Below are positions 24,778 through 33,682 of a stretch of DNA of 60,968 nucleotides, in pieces (within the stretch, counting starts at the first letter, position 1; every line of letters starts with the position of its first letter). The DNA comes from Acidobacteriaceae bacterium (GTDB lineage Bacteria > Acidobacteriota > Terriglobia > Terriglobales > Acidobacteriaceae). The translations under genes were made by a program, and so were the position numbers. Under the pieces are notes generated by a model. The model did not search any database, was not told where the DNA came from, and was given only the letters and a program-made list of their open reading frames with translations. Where the stretch lies: contig JASHOC010000034.1 of NCBI GenBank assembly GCA_030041305.1, positions 1 through 60,968 of the forward strand, written 5' to 3'.

Positions 24778-25455
24778 TCATGGTTTCGCCTCGGCATCCG
24801 TGGCCAGATAGGTGCGGGTCAAATCTGCGTGGCCGGCAAGGGTCGCGCGTTGCTCGCCATCCACCAGGAACCGCACTTCGGTGACGCGGGGTAAATTCGC
24901 GTGCAGCGTGGCGCAGATGGAAAGAATGGTTAACGTCTCCGTTTCGAGACCCGAAGGATGATTGGCCGCGAAGGCATCGGTCAGGTTCACCACTGCCAAC
25001 TGCGAGCCACTTTGCGTATTTTCTGCGGATGCAGGCGCTGTACTCCCGCCCGCCCCACCCGCGCCGGCTCCGTTCGTCGCGGCGCCATCCCGAGCCGTCG
25101 CCGGCAGCAGATACACCTGCTCAATCGAACTGGCTCCGCCGGGCACGGGATGGGCCGCTCCGCGAGCCGCATAGAGGTCCAGCAACTTGCCCAGCACCGC
25201 GCGAGCGCGGGCGTCCGGGTTCGGGGGCAAGGGCAGATCCAACTCCCGCGCCTCGAGCGAGTCATCGGCATTGTTGGCCAGCATCAAGGTCGCCTGCTCC
25301 AGCGGGGCAACCTCTGGCGCCTGGGTCGGCGTCGATTCCTCGCCCGCCAGGAGCCGCCGATGGGCCCGGTCGCGCAATTGCCATAGAACCACGCCCATCG
25401 CTGCCGAAGCGCCGAGCAAAATCACAAAGAGAACGGCCTGGTAGCGTGGGATCAC
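24778..25455 (-). CDS. GerMN-domain (sporulation/spore-germination-like) exported protein
   Basis: 225 residues with a GTG start at 25455 whose last bases overlap the amidase stop (GTGA). A TM anchor lies at about 5-25 (AVLFVILLGASAAMGVVLW). The GerMN domain lies after residue 60: ATLMLANNADDSLE, then a variable Ala/Gly-rich loop, and NLTDAFAANHPSGLETETLTILSICATLH, the standard GerMN motif. In this phylum, which does not form endospores, GerMN proteins probably bind cell-wall glycans and assist the amidase encoded immediately upstream. Confidence 0.85.
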   Translation of the reverse strand: MIPRYQAVLFVILLGASAAMGVVLWQLRDRAHRRLLAGEESTPTQAPEVAPLEQATLMLANNADDSLEARELDLPLPPNPDARARAVLGKLLDLYAARGAAHPVPGGASSIEQVYLLPATARDGAATNGAGAGGAGGSTAPASAENTQSGSQLAVVNLTDAFAANHPSGLETETLTILSICATLHANLPRVTEVRFLVDGEQRATLAGHADLTRTYLATDAEAKP

Positions 25456-26171
25456 GGCTGCGCGCCCTCCGCGCGCCACTCCAGCAGCGCGGCCGCCAGC
25501 GCGTCGGCCACCTTGGCCTGGTAAGCCGGATCGTCGAGACTGACGCCGGAATCTCCTCCACGGCCGCTCTCCGGGGCCACCTCCACGGCGACCGCCGGGC
25601 AGGTCATGCTGTCGATCGTCGTCAGCGCGGTGCGGCCCAGGGTTACCGTCAAACCGCCATGAACAAGCGCGGAATTGAGCACGCCCGCCAGCGCCACGCT
25701 CCGCGACACCCACGCCGCCTGGGCCGTCTTCCAAGGGACGAAGTTCGCGTCCTGGGCGGGCGCCAGCGAGGAGATGAACAGATGCACACCGGCGCCGTTC
25801 ATCGACGCGTGCAGACTCAGGCAGGCCTGGGCCCTCGCGTGGTTCGCGATTGCCGCGCGTTGCGTGGCGTCCAGGCTCACATCGGACTCGCGAGTGGTCA
25901 CCACCGAAATCCCTCGCGCGGTCAAGAGCGAGCGGAGCTTAACGCTCAATCCCAACGTGTAGGCCTTTTCCGGTTCGGGTTTACCGGCGTCGTCCACGAT
26001 GCTCGCTCCCGCATCATCACCGCCATGAGCCGCGTCGAGCACCACCACAAACCGGCTTGCCGGCCCCGGTGGCGCCTGGGCATGGGCGGAAACGCACCCG
26101 GCTGCAGCAAGCAGAAGCGTCGAAACCCCGGTGAGCGCCCGCCATTGACGGCCTTTCCTACTCGAGCGCAT
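25452..26171 (-). CDS. N-acetylmuramoyl-L-alanine amidase (Amidase_3)
   Basis: 239 residues. The signal peptide has a cysteine near AAAGCVSA, possibly a lipobox. The Amidase_3 fold has zinc ligands visible as His in DAAHGGDDAG (about 49), Glu in the KPEPEKAYT stretch, and His in SLHASMNGAG (about 121). The catalytic Glu is in VEVAPESG. It cleaves the amide between MurNAc and the stem peptide in the periplasm. It overlaps the DUF1015 gene by 14 bp (ATGCGCTCGAGTAG) and GerMN by 4 bp, so the three are co-translated. Confidence 0.87.
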   Translation of the reverse strand: MRSSRKGRQWRALTGVSTLLLAAAGCVSAHAQAPPGPASRFVVVLDAAHGGDDAGASIVDDAGKPEPEKAYTLGLSVKLRSLLTARGISVVTTRESDVSLDATQRAAIANHARAQACLSLHASMNGAGVHLFISSLAPAQDANFVPWKTAQAAWVSRSVALAGVLNSALVHGGLTVTLGRTALTTIDSMTCPAVAVEVAPESGRGGDSGVSLDDPAYQAKVADALAAALLEWRAEGAQP

Positions 26172-27507
26172 AGATGGCCAGCCCGCTCAGCAGCTTGGGA
26201 TAAAAATCGGTGGACTTTTGCGGCATGACTTCGCCGGCAAAAGCCACTTCCCTGAGCTGCTCCATCTTCACCGGGTTGGTGAGAAAGGCCACTTCGGCCT
26301 CGCCGCGCCGCACCTGCTCCACCGCCTCGCCGGCATCGCGCAAGTAACGGATATTGGTTTGTTCCCGAATCTTTTCCGCGTCCAACTTGAGCAGCCGCTC
26401 GAGCACGATGGAGTGCAGTTGCGTTAAATCCAGGCGCCTTTGCCGCTCCGGGACCTCGCCGAGCGCGGCCTGCACAGTTTCCGGTTTGGAGCGGAGCAGC
26501 CAGGCCGCGCCGCGCGTGACGGCGACAAAGGCCGTTCCGGCTTCCTTCCTGAGCCGCTCTACGTAATCGGCTGCATCGGCGTCAGCCAGGACCTCCAGTT
26601 GAAAGAACTGCTCGGCCGCGCGCGCGAACTCCGCCGGGACAAAGCCGTCAAGGCTGTGCGCCACGCGATGGGTCGGCAAGATCACCAGTCCTTCCGAGTC
26701 CATGTTCACGAAAGTCATCATCGCCGCAGCTTCAGGAAATGGCGGCTCGCTGAGATGCGACGTGCTACGCTCCGTTTTCCCCCCGCGATCCACGGCAACG
26801 TGCGCCGCATATTCCACTGCGAATTCCCGCCCGTAGTTCAACGCCGTTTCGTACCGGTGGTGTCCGTCGGCAATGATCAGCTTCTTGTCCTCCATGGCCG
26901 AAACGAGCAGCCGGATCGTCGCCGGATCTTTGACCCGCCACAACCGGTTCAGCACACCGTATTCGTCGGTCACCTCGGCGTCCGCCGGTCCGCCGCCCTC
27001 GAACAGAATCTTCTCCACGCTGCCCGCCGGGTCGGAATAGAGCATAAAGATCTGTCCGAAGTGCGCCCGTGTCGCCTTGAGCAGGTTCAGACGGTCGCTT
27101 TTGGGCTTGGACAGGGTCTGCTCATGCCGGAAAACCACCTGTTCGGCGTACTCGTACAGCTTGCCCAACGCGATGAATCCACGCCGCTCTTTTACCTCCT
27201 GGCTCCCCGGCGCCTGGAACCGCTGCGCGTACCCAAAAACGCACGGATCCTTCTCCTGGATCAGCACGCCCTGCTCGCGCCAGGCGCGGAAATCCCGGGC
27301 CGACCGCGTATATACGCTTTCTCCCTTTTCGGCGTCAAAGAGTTCAGGAAGTCCGAGAATGACGCGGACGAGATTGAAGGAGCTTCGTTGGTAGTAGGCC
27401 TGCTGCATGGCCGGAGAGATCTTGTCATACGGCTGCGTCAGAACGTCATTCAGCCGGACAGCAGAAGGGTTGTAGCGCCAGGCACGAAACGGATAGACAC
27501 GAGCCAT
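26158..27507 (-). CDS. DUF1015-family protein
   Basis: 449 residues. Recognised by MARVYPFRAWRYNP at the start, the TQPYDKISPAMQQAYY block and DGHHRYETALNYG in the middle. The family has no established function; some members sit with serine or amino-acid metabolism genes. Here it is the first gene of a chain ending in the amidase and GerMN genes, which is weak evidence for a cell-wall-linked role. It appears cytoplasmic, with no signal peptide. Confidence 0.88.
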   Translation of the reverse strand: MARVYPFRAWRYNPSAVRLNDVLTQPYDKISPAMQQAYYQRSSFNLVRVILGLPELFDAEKGESVYTRSARDFRAWREQGVLIQEKDPCVFGYAQRFQAPGSQEVKERRGFIALGKLYEYAEQVVFRHEQTLSKPKSDRLNLLKATRAHFGQIFMLYSDPAGSVEKILFEGGGPADAEVTDEYGVLNRLWRVKDPATIRLLVSAMEDKKLIIADGHHRYETALNYGREFAVEYAAHVAVDRGGKTERSTSHLSEPPFPEAAAMMTFVNMDSEGLVILPTHRVAHSLDGFVPAEFARAAEQFFQLEVLADADAADYVERLRKEAGTAFVAVTRGAAWLLRSKPETVQAALGEVPERQRRLDLTQLHSIVLERLLKLDAEKIREQTNIRYLRDAGEAVEQVRRGEAEVAFLTNPVKMEQLREVAFAGEVMPQKSTDFYPKLLSGLAIYALE

Positions 27508-27836
27508 GAAGGCGGCCTTGCTCCCATTGAAACCATGGAAATTTTGCCCCGGCTCTCCGTTTCTGCACGCGAGGAGGGCCGTTGCATTCCAAGCGGTTTT
27601 CGCCCACTGTCCTTATCCTGTTATGCAGAGGGCATTCCCACGGGAAGCCAGCGTGGCAAGAGTTCTTTGGGCCCCGGTAAGTAGGGACAAAACCGCTTAG
27701 GATCGATTGTATCTCAGCGCCCGTGGAAGGCCGGATTTTGCGGAATCCGGTGCGTCGGGTCTGCGAATGCGCCGCGGACGCGCCGACGGGAGGCCATCCG
27801 TGGTACTATCGCGTTCTAAACCCATGGTGTTTTGGC
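27508..27836. other. Divergent promoter region
   Basis: It separates the minus-strand DUF1015 gene from the plus-strand VWFA genes. No additional gene is supported, and a TACTAT box near 27803-27808 might be a -10 for the VWFA pair, but this is not decisive. Confidence 0.3.
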
Positions 27837-28919
27837 ATGACGAAGCTCTCTTTCCAGCGCGTTCCTCCCCAAGGGGGCGGTCCATTGCGCCCCCTCCTTC
27901 GGCGCATATGGATGTGTGCTTTGGCGGCCGCTGTTGCCGTCGCCTACGCCCCGGCGCAGAGCGATGATCAACTGAACAACGTTCACGTCCAGCCTCCGTC
28001 ATCGAACACCGCCCCGACCAGCGAACCCAAGGGCGCCGAGGCGCCTCCTGAAACCGGCAGAGCGGCCCTAAACGTTCATCCCGGGTCGTTTATCCGCATG
28101 AATGTCGACTTGGTCCTGGTCCCGGTGACCGTCACCGACCCCATGAACCGCCTGGTTACCGGCTTGGAACAAAACGACTTCCAGATCTACGAAAACAACG
28201 GGGAACAGAAAATCACCAGCTTTGCCTGCGACGATGCGCCGGTTTCCATTGGCGTCATTTTCGATCTTTCCGGCTCCATGACCTCCAAGCTCATCCGCGC
28301 CCGCGACTCCATTCTTACCTTCATCAAAACGGCCAATCCGCAGGATGAGTTCTTTGTGATCGGCTTCAATGACCGGCCGGAGCTGATCGAGGATTTCACC
28401 AGCTCCGTCTCCGACATCCAGGCCCGGCTGGCCACCGTCCATGCCGGACACCGCACCGCGCTGCTCGACGCCATCTATTACGGAGTCAACGAGATGCAAT
28501 TCGCCAAGCACGAACGCAAAGCGCTCCTCGTGGTTTCCGACGGCGGCGACAACCGCTCCCGCTACACCGAGGGTGAACTGCGCTCCAAGGTCCGTGAATC
28601 CGACGTCGAGATCTTCTCCATCGGCATTTTCGATCCCTATGCGCCCACCCCCGAAGAACGCATGGGGCCGGAGCTTCTCGAAGAGTTGAGCGACGACAGC
28701 GGCGGGCGCCTCTTCCGCGTCGACGATGTCGACGAGATGAGCGATGTGGCGGAGAAAATCTCCATGGAGCTCCGCAACCAATATGTGATTGGCTACAAGC
28801 CGACCGACCTTACACGTGACGGGAAATGGCGTAAAGTTAGGGTAAAGGTCAATCCTCCGCCGGGATTGCCGCCGCTCACTGTGTATGCACGTACGGGCTA
28901 CTATGCGCCTTTGCAATAA
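27837..28919 (+). CDS. Exported VWFA-domain protein (Acidobacterial VWFA-related family)
   Basis: 360 residues from the ATG at 27837; an alternative is 27912 (MCALAAAVAVAYAPAQS), nearer the hydrophobic core. After the signal segment and a linker come a conserved lead-in (NVDLVLVPVTVTDPMNRLVTGLEQNDFQIYEN) and the VWA domain with MIDAS DLSGSM near 155. The end, ELRNQYVIGYKPT...VRVKVNPPPG...VYARTGYYAP, is the signature of the VWFA-related family that is abundant in Acidobacteriota. The function is unknown; probably divalent-metal-dependent protein interaction outside the inner membrane. The next gene is a paralogue that overlaps it. Confidence 0.88.
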   Translation: MTKLSFQRVPPQGGGPLRPLLRRIWMCALAAAVAVAYAPAQSDDQLNNVHVQPPSSNTAPTSEPKGAEAPPETGRAALNVHPGSFIRMNVDLVLVPVTVTDPMNRLVTGLEQNDFQIYENNGEQKITSFACDDAPVSIGVIFDLSGSMTSKLIRARDSILTFIKTANPQDEFFVIGFNDRPELIEDFTSSVSDIQARLATVHAGHRTALLDAIYYGVNEMQFAKHERKALLVVSDGGDNRSRYTEGELRSKVRESDVEIFSIGIFDPYAPTPEERMGPELLEELSDDSGGRLFRVDDVDEMSDVAEKISMELRNQYVIGYKPTDLTRDGKWRKVRVKVNPPPGLPPLTVYARTGYYAPLQ

Positions 28920-29991
28920 AACCCTCTTCGGGGCGCTCCTCGCCGCGGCCGCTTTCACGCTGTCTGCCCAAACACCCCCCGCCCAATCGTCTCCTGCGCC
29001 CAATCAGGCGCGGCCAGCCAGCCCGTCGCCGTCGCTCACGGTCGATACCGATCCGGTGCGCTCACCCGATGCCGGGGCCTCGCCCGCCGAGGCGCCGCTC
29101 AAAAAGCAGCAGGGCGGGAACTACGTGCTGCGCACCGACGTCGATGAGGTGGTGCTCAACGCCACCGTGCTCAACGGCAACCAGCTCGTCCAGGGGCTTA
29201 CCCAGAACGATTTTGACGTCTTCGAGGACGGCGTCAGGCAGACCATCCTCAGTTTTCAGCACACCGATCTACCCGTCTCCATGGGCCTGGTGATCGACAA
29301 TTCCGGCTCCATGTACAAAAAGCGTCCCGCGGTCAACAAGAGTGCTCTCGACCTGGTTGAAGCTTCCAATCCCCAGGACCAGGCTTTCGTGGTCAACTTT
29401 TCTGACGAAGCCTTCATTGACGCCGAATTCACCAGCAGCATTGAAAAGCTGCGCCAGGGCTTGTCGCACATCGACTCCCGCGGCGGCACCGCGCTCTACG
29501 ACGCCGTCGTTGCGTCGGCCGACAAGCTGGCCGCCGACGGCAAGCGGCCCAAGCAGGTCCTCGTCCTGATCACCGACGGCGAAGACAACGCCTCGACCCT
29601 CAACCTGGAGCAGACCATCCGCCGCGTCCAGGCGCTCTCCGGCCCCGTCATCTACTCGATTGGGCTGCTTTTCGGCGACGAAATGGACCGCGGTGAGGTG
29701 CGCCGCGCCCGGAGAGCTCTTGAACTGCTGTCCTCCGAAACCGGCGGCATGGCCTTTTTCCCGAGATCGTTGAGCCAGGTGGACGAGATCGCCGCTGAGG
29801 TGGCGCACGACATCCGCACCCAGTACACTCTGGGCTACCGTTCCACCAAGCCGATGACCGTCCCCGGTTTTCGCCGCGTCGAGGTCACCGCCAAGGCCCC
29901 GGGCATGGGCAAACTCGAAGTCCGCACCCGCACCGGATACTTCCCGGTCGTCCGCGTCCCGCGCCAGACCGCCGTGGGCGGCGATCCATAA
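28903..29991 (+). CDS. Exported VWFA-domain protein, tandem paralogue
   Basis: 362 residues from the ATG at 28903, overlapping the previous gene by 17 bp. The signal peptide (LFGALLAAAAFTLSAQ) and a Pro/Ser-rich linker precede NYVLRTDVDEVVLNATVLNGNQLVQGLTQNDFDVFEDG. The VWA MIDAS is IDNSGSM, with later metal-site Asp residues in ITDGEDN. The C-terminus has IRTQYTLGYRS and VRTRTGYFPV, as in its neighbour. Tandem duplication followed by divergence is likely. A 28885 start is possible but gives a worse signal peptide. Confidence 0.88.
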   Translation: MRLCNKTLFGALLAAAAFTLSAQTPPAQSSPAPNQARPASPSPSLTVDTDPVRSPDAGASPAEAPLKKQQGGNYVLRTDVDEVVLNATVLNGNQLVQGLTQNDFDVFEDGVRQTILSFQHTDLPVSMGLVIDNSGSMYKKRPAVNKSALDLVEASNPQDQAFVVNFSDEAFIDAEFTSSIEKLRQGLSHIDSRGGTALYDAVVASADKLAADGKRPKQVLVLITDGEDNASTLNLEQTIRRVQALSGPVIYSIGLLFGDEMDRGEVRRARRALELLSSETGGMAFFPRSLSQVDEIAAEVAHDIRTQYTLGYRSTKPMTVPGFRRVEVTAKAPGMGKLEVRTRTGYFPVVRVPRQTAVGGDP

Positions 29992-30093
29992 GCCAGTCAG
30001 CCGCGCCAACCTTCTCAGCCCATGATCAGGATCTGGCGATTGGGAAATTGAACGCTTTTGGCCATGCGCCCGAGCCGCCTGCGCTGCACCCGC

Positions 30094-32646
30094 TTAGAAA
30101 AAACGTGCTTTGAATTGATCGTGTCTTTGGCGAGCTTCCTGAACCAGTTTCTGGAATTCGGGATCGCTGCGCATTCCGGCCAGCAACGGATCCGTAACCA
30201 GGCAGGCGTCGCAAAAAAAACCTCCATTCACCGTGTGGTTCAGGGCGTGCAACGCCGCAGGCTGATCGCCCAGAACCGCGTACGTCTGCGCGATTTTGAA
30301 CAGGCTCTCCGCGTCGCTCACCCCGCGCTCTTCCATCTCCGCGTCGATCTGGCTGAGCAGTCCCAGCGCGGCGGCTCGTTGCCCCGCGATGGAGTCGCTC
30401 AGCACCTTTCCCACCCGCGACTGAAGCTGCGTTGGCTCCAACATATAGGCTAAATCGAAGTCTTTCGCGGCCTGGTTGAGAAGATGCTCGTAATATTCGC
30501 CAAAGCCGCGATAAAAAAGAACAAAGGCGGAGTTGTCCTGGGGCAGGCTCTCAAGAAATTTGTCGTACTCGCCCAGATACAAATAGGCGTTGATCTCCGA
30601 GTTATTCATCTTGACCTGCGGGTCTAGTTCACGCGCTCTCTCACATTCGGCAACGGACTCGGGAAGCATGCCGGCAAAACGATACGCATAGCCCAGCTCC
30701 CAATGCAACTCGGCGTTGTTGGGGCTCATGTTCAGCGAAGTGCGCAACAAAGGAACTGCCTGCTCCACCCTCCCCGTGTCGGTAAGCATGTTGGCCATGT
30801 AGACGCGCGCTTCTACGAGGTTGGGATTGAGCGCGATCGCTTTTTCGTAAGCGGCCTGGGCTTTGTCGTATTGTTGCCGGCCGCCAAGCTGCAAGGTTGC
30901 GCTGGTGGTGTAGGCCCTGCCCAGATTGGCCCATGTGGGCGCGTAATTCTTGTCCAGCGCCGCCGATTTTTCCAGCATCGCAATCGCCGCCGGGAAATCG
31001 TTCAACGAATACGAATCGACGCCGCGCAAGTAATAGTCATAAGCCTTCGGGTTGACCGCGGTTGCCGGATTCAGATCCTGCGCCTCGGCCGGCGATAGGC
31101 TCAACTCCATGCCTTTCACAATCTCCCGCGAAACCCGATCCTGCACCGCGAGCAATTTGTCGAATTTCACGTCGAACGAATCCCGCCAGAGAATGCGGTC
31201 CTGCTTGATGTCGACCAACTGCGATGTAATCCGCAGGTCGTCTCCATCTTTGATAAAGCCGCCGGTCAGCAGCGTGTCCACCTCGAGATCGCGGCCGATC
31301 TTGTGCGCATCCACACTTTGATTGCGATATTTTTCGACCGCCGCAGACGGTCGCACCACCAGCGTGTCGACCGAACTCAGCTTGGTGATAATGGCGTCCG
31401 CCAGGGAAAATCCCAGGTAATTGAGCGACGCATCCTGGCGCAGATTCTGAAAGGGCAGGATCGCTAATCTCTGCAGCCGCGCCTCCCCTCCGCCGGCGCC
31501 GGAATTTCGCCAATGCGTCCAGAATAAGGCTCCGCCGAGGATCATGATCAGGAGGAAGACCGGAATCGTCAGTCTCCATGCGCGTGCACGGCGCCCGCCT
31601 GCAATCGAACCGGATTCAGCGACCAGAGCGGGCGGAGGCGCTATTTCCGCGGACGTGCTGGAGCGCAGCGTCCGTAAATGATCCTTGCTGGCTCCGCCGG
31701 CCTCGGGGAGCTTTCCCTGCAGACGGTTCTGGTCAACGAACTCCTCCAGATCGAGAACCATCTCCTTTGCGCTTCGATAGCGGGCCTCGCCATCTTTCCG
31801 CATCGCCTTATCGACAATGTTTTCGATCTGCGCCGGAACTTGCGGCAGAATTGCGCTCAGGCTGGGCGGCGTGCTTCTCAGGATTTCCGCGATCACGTCG
31901 CTCACGGTTTGGCCGTCGAACGGGGCTTTGCCGGCGATCATTTCATACAGCACCACGCCCAGACTGAATAGATCGCTTCGTGCGTCCACCTCCATTCCGC
32001 GGGCTTGCTCGGGCGACATGTATCGCGCCGAACCGATCACCAGCCCGGCTTGACTGATGGAAAGAGTCAACGCCGAAGCCCGCAATTCCTCGCCCTGCCC
32101 GCGGTCGCCCAACTTGGCAATGCCGAAATCGAGGACTTTCACCAGATGGTCGGGCCGGACGATGATGTTTTCCGGCTTGATGTCGCGATGCACGATTCCC
32201 GAACCATGCGCGGCGTCCAAAGCCCGGGCGACTTGCAGACCGATGTCCACCGCCCCGTCCAGGGTTAAGCTACCCTCGGCAATTTTCTGCCGCAGCGTCG
32301 GCCCATCGACATATTCCGAAGCAATAAAATGAAGGTCGTCTACATGACCAAATTCGTAGATGGTGAGAATGTTGGGGTGGTTCAGGGCTGAAGCGGCGCG
32401 GGCCTCGTGCTCAAAGCGGCGAAGCCCGCGAAAATTATCAGCCAGCGACCGCGACAGAATCTTGATGGCTGCCTTGCGCTTGAGGATCGTGTCGCGCGCC
32501 AGGTAAACCTGGCCCATCCCGCCGGCGCCGATGAAAGAAATCACTTCATAGTGTCCGATCGATTCGCCGGAAGATAGAAGCTTGGCTGCGGATCTGCTCG
32601 TGAAATCGCGCGCCGCGTCCGCAATCGGATGCTCGAGAAAGTCCAT
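30094..32646 (-). CDS. Ser/Thr protein kinase with FlgO-like and TPR domains
   Basis: 850 residues from the ATG at 32646 (GGAGAG 6 bases before). Kinase domain about 30-300: glycine loop IGAGGMGQVYLAR, AAIKIL lysine, HRDIKPEN, DFGIAK, YMSPEQARG. One TM helix at about 365-385 (LTIPVFLLIMILGGALFW) is followed by a periplasmic/exterior FlgO-like segment (RLAILPFQNLRQD...DTLLTGGFIKDGDDLRI) and 5-6 TPR-like repeats to the end. It is located downstream of an ECF sigma gene, a pairing seen many times in Acidobacteriota. Its frame continues upstream to an in-frame TGA at 32671-32673, so the native N-terminus was probably longer. Confidence 0.9.
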   Translation of the reverse strand: MDFLEHPIADAARDFTSRSAAKLLSSGESIGHYEVISFIGAGGMGQVYLARDTILKRKAAIKILSRSLADNFRGLRRFEHEARAASALNHPNILTIYEFGHVDDLHFIASEYVDGPTLRQKIAEGSLTLDGAVDIGLQVARALDAAHGSGIVHRDIKPENIIVRPDHLVKVLDFGIAKLGDRGQGEELRASALTLSISQAGLVIGSARYMSPEQARGMEVDARSDLFSLGVVLYEMIAGKAPFDGQTVSDVIAEILRSTPPSLSAILPQVPAQIENIVDKAMRKDGEARYRSAKEMVLDLEEFVDQNRLQGKLPEAGGASKDHLRTLRSSTSAEIAPPPALVAESGSIAGGRRARAWRLTIPVFLLIMILGGALFWTHWRNSGAGGGEARLQRLAILPFQNLRQDASLNYLGFSLADAIITKLSSVDTLVVRPSAAVEKYRNQSVDAHKIGRDLEVDTLLTGGFIKDGDDLRITSQLVDIKQDRILWRDSFDVKFDKLLAVQDRVSREIVKGMELSLSPAEAQDLNPATAVNPKAYDYYLRGVDSYSLNDFPAAIAMLEKSAALDKNYAPTWANLGRAYTTSATLQLGGRQQYDKAQAAYEKAIALNPNLVEARVYMANMLTDTGRVEQAVPLLRTSLNMSPNNAELHWELGYAYRFAGMLPESVAECERARELDPQVKMNNSEINAYLYLGEYDKFLESLPQDNSAFVLFYRGFGEYYEHLLNQAAKDFDLAYMLEPTQLQSRVGKVLSDSIAGQRAAALGLLSQIDAEMEERGVSDAESLFKIAQTYAVLGDQPAALHALNHTVNGGFFCDACLVTDPLLAGMRSDPEFQKLVQEARQRHDQFKARFF

Positions 32647-32670
32647 CGGACTCTCCGCCGATTCCAAAAG

Positions 32671-32808
32671 TCATTCCAGCTCCTTCAACATCTCGGCGTC
32701 GTCGCCGCAGCGCTCCTTGAGAAATCTCAATCGCGACTCCGCCGGCAGCGCCAGTCCCTCGTGGAAGAGACTCTCGATCTGTTTCCAGCGATCGGACGTG
32801 TGCAGCAT
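32671..32808 (-). pseudogene. Severed N-terminal segment of the kinase
   Basis: 45 codons, from an ATG at 32808 that lies 12 bp after the sigma factor stop, to TGA at 32671-32673. The peptide (SDRWKQIESLFHEGLAL, then LRFLKERCGDDAEMLKELE) is the standard N-terminal block of Acidobacteriota kinases of this type, normally continuing ...LLESxESxxxFLE. That continuation is present in the same frame directly after the stop (LLESAESPMDFLEHP). One base change (CGA to TGA would fit, giving Arg) has separated the segment from the kinase. The kinase could still be made from the ATG at 32646. Confidence 0.75.
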
Positions 32809-32820
32809 GGCCAGTCTCCG

Positions 32821-33393
32821 CTACGCGCTGCGCGTGAGTTCGCGATGGAGCCAGGCTTTGGCCAATTTCAAGTCCCGATGCACCGTAGCCGGCGAAATGT
32901 TCAGCGCCGCCGCGGCCTCTTCGTAGGTCAGGCCCCCGAAGCAGAGCAGCTCGACGATTTCACTCTTGCGCCGGTCCTGGGCGGCAAGGCGCTGGAGCGC
33001 CGTATCCAATTCCAACAGTCCCGCCGGCGAGTCAGGGCCCACCACCAGGGCTTCATCCAGAGGAATCATCTCTGCGCCCCCGCCTCGTTTTTGCCGCCGG
33101 TTCGCCTTGGCGTGATCCACAAGAATGCGCCGCAGCAGGCGGGCCGACACCGCAAAAAAGTGCACTCGATCCTGCCAGGCGACATCGGCGTCGATGAGTC
33201 GCAAGTAGGCTTCGTGAACCAGCGCCGTGGCCCGCAGCGTATGGTCCGGGCGTTCGGCGCGCAGGCAGCGCGACGCCAGCCGGTGAAGCTGGCCATACAC
33301 GGCGGGCATCAGCTCGTCCAGCGCCGATTTATCCCCGCCGCTCCATTGGCGCAGCAGTTTCGTCAATGCAAGGCGATCAGGGGACGTCTCCAT
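32821..33393 (-). CDS. ECF-family RNA polymerase sigma factor (TIGR02999-like)
   Basis: 190 residues from the ATG at 33393, with TTGGAG about 8 bases upstream. It has region 2 (AVYGQLHRLASRCLRAERPDHTLRATALVHEAYLRLID) and region 4 (RRKSEIVELLCFGGLTYEEAAAALNISPATVHRDLKLAKAWL) helices. The HTLRATALVHEAYLRL and RRILVDHAKANRRQKRGG blocks are those of the ECF group usually paired with Ser/Thr kinases. It lies first in the operon with the kinase, so kinase signalling probably controls its activity or output genes. Confidence 0.92.
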   Translation of the reverse strand: METSPDRLALTKLLRQWSGGDKSALDELMPAVYGQLHRLASRCLRAERPDHTLRATALVHEAYLRLIDADVAWQDRVHFFAVSARLLRRILVDHAKANRRQKRGGGAEMIPLDEALVVGPDSPAGLLELDTALQRLAAQDRRKSEIVELLCFGGLTYEEAAAALNISPATVHRDLKLAKAWLHRELTRSA

Positions 33394-33682
33394 GCGGTTG
33401 ACTCCAACCGGCGAGCTTTTTTTTCCGATGGCGGCGAGCGGAACGCGATCGACCCAAATCGCGACCGCTCGAGGAGAGGTACACAAACCGAGAACCCCCA
33501 AGAGGCTTGCACTTTCCCAACGCGCTTTTGGCGATTCGCTGCGGCAGAAAAATTATAGCGCAGGTCTTCTCACCCATTCGCCTGTTCGCCAAAAGGGCAT
33601 GAGGGAATCGGAAAGGAAACATCGCTTATTCGAGTAGACAGCCAAAAAACGGCAAAACAATTCAGCAAATGGGGAGGGAAAG

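Noticed and set aside
24663..24797. 45-codon N-terminal extension of MurI
   Set aside because: Extra residues are not found in the family and no ribosome-binding site precedes them.
32667..32671. Kinase start at the TTG at 32667
   Set aside because: TTG is a rare start and GGAGAG fits the ATG at 32646 better.
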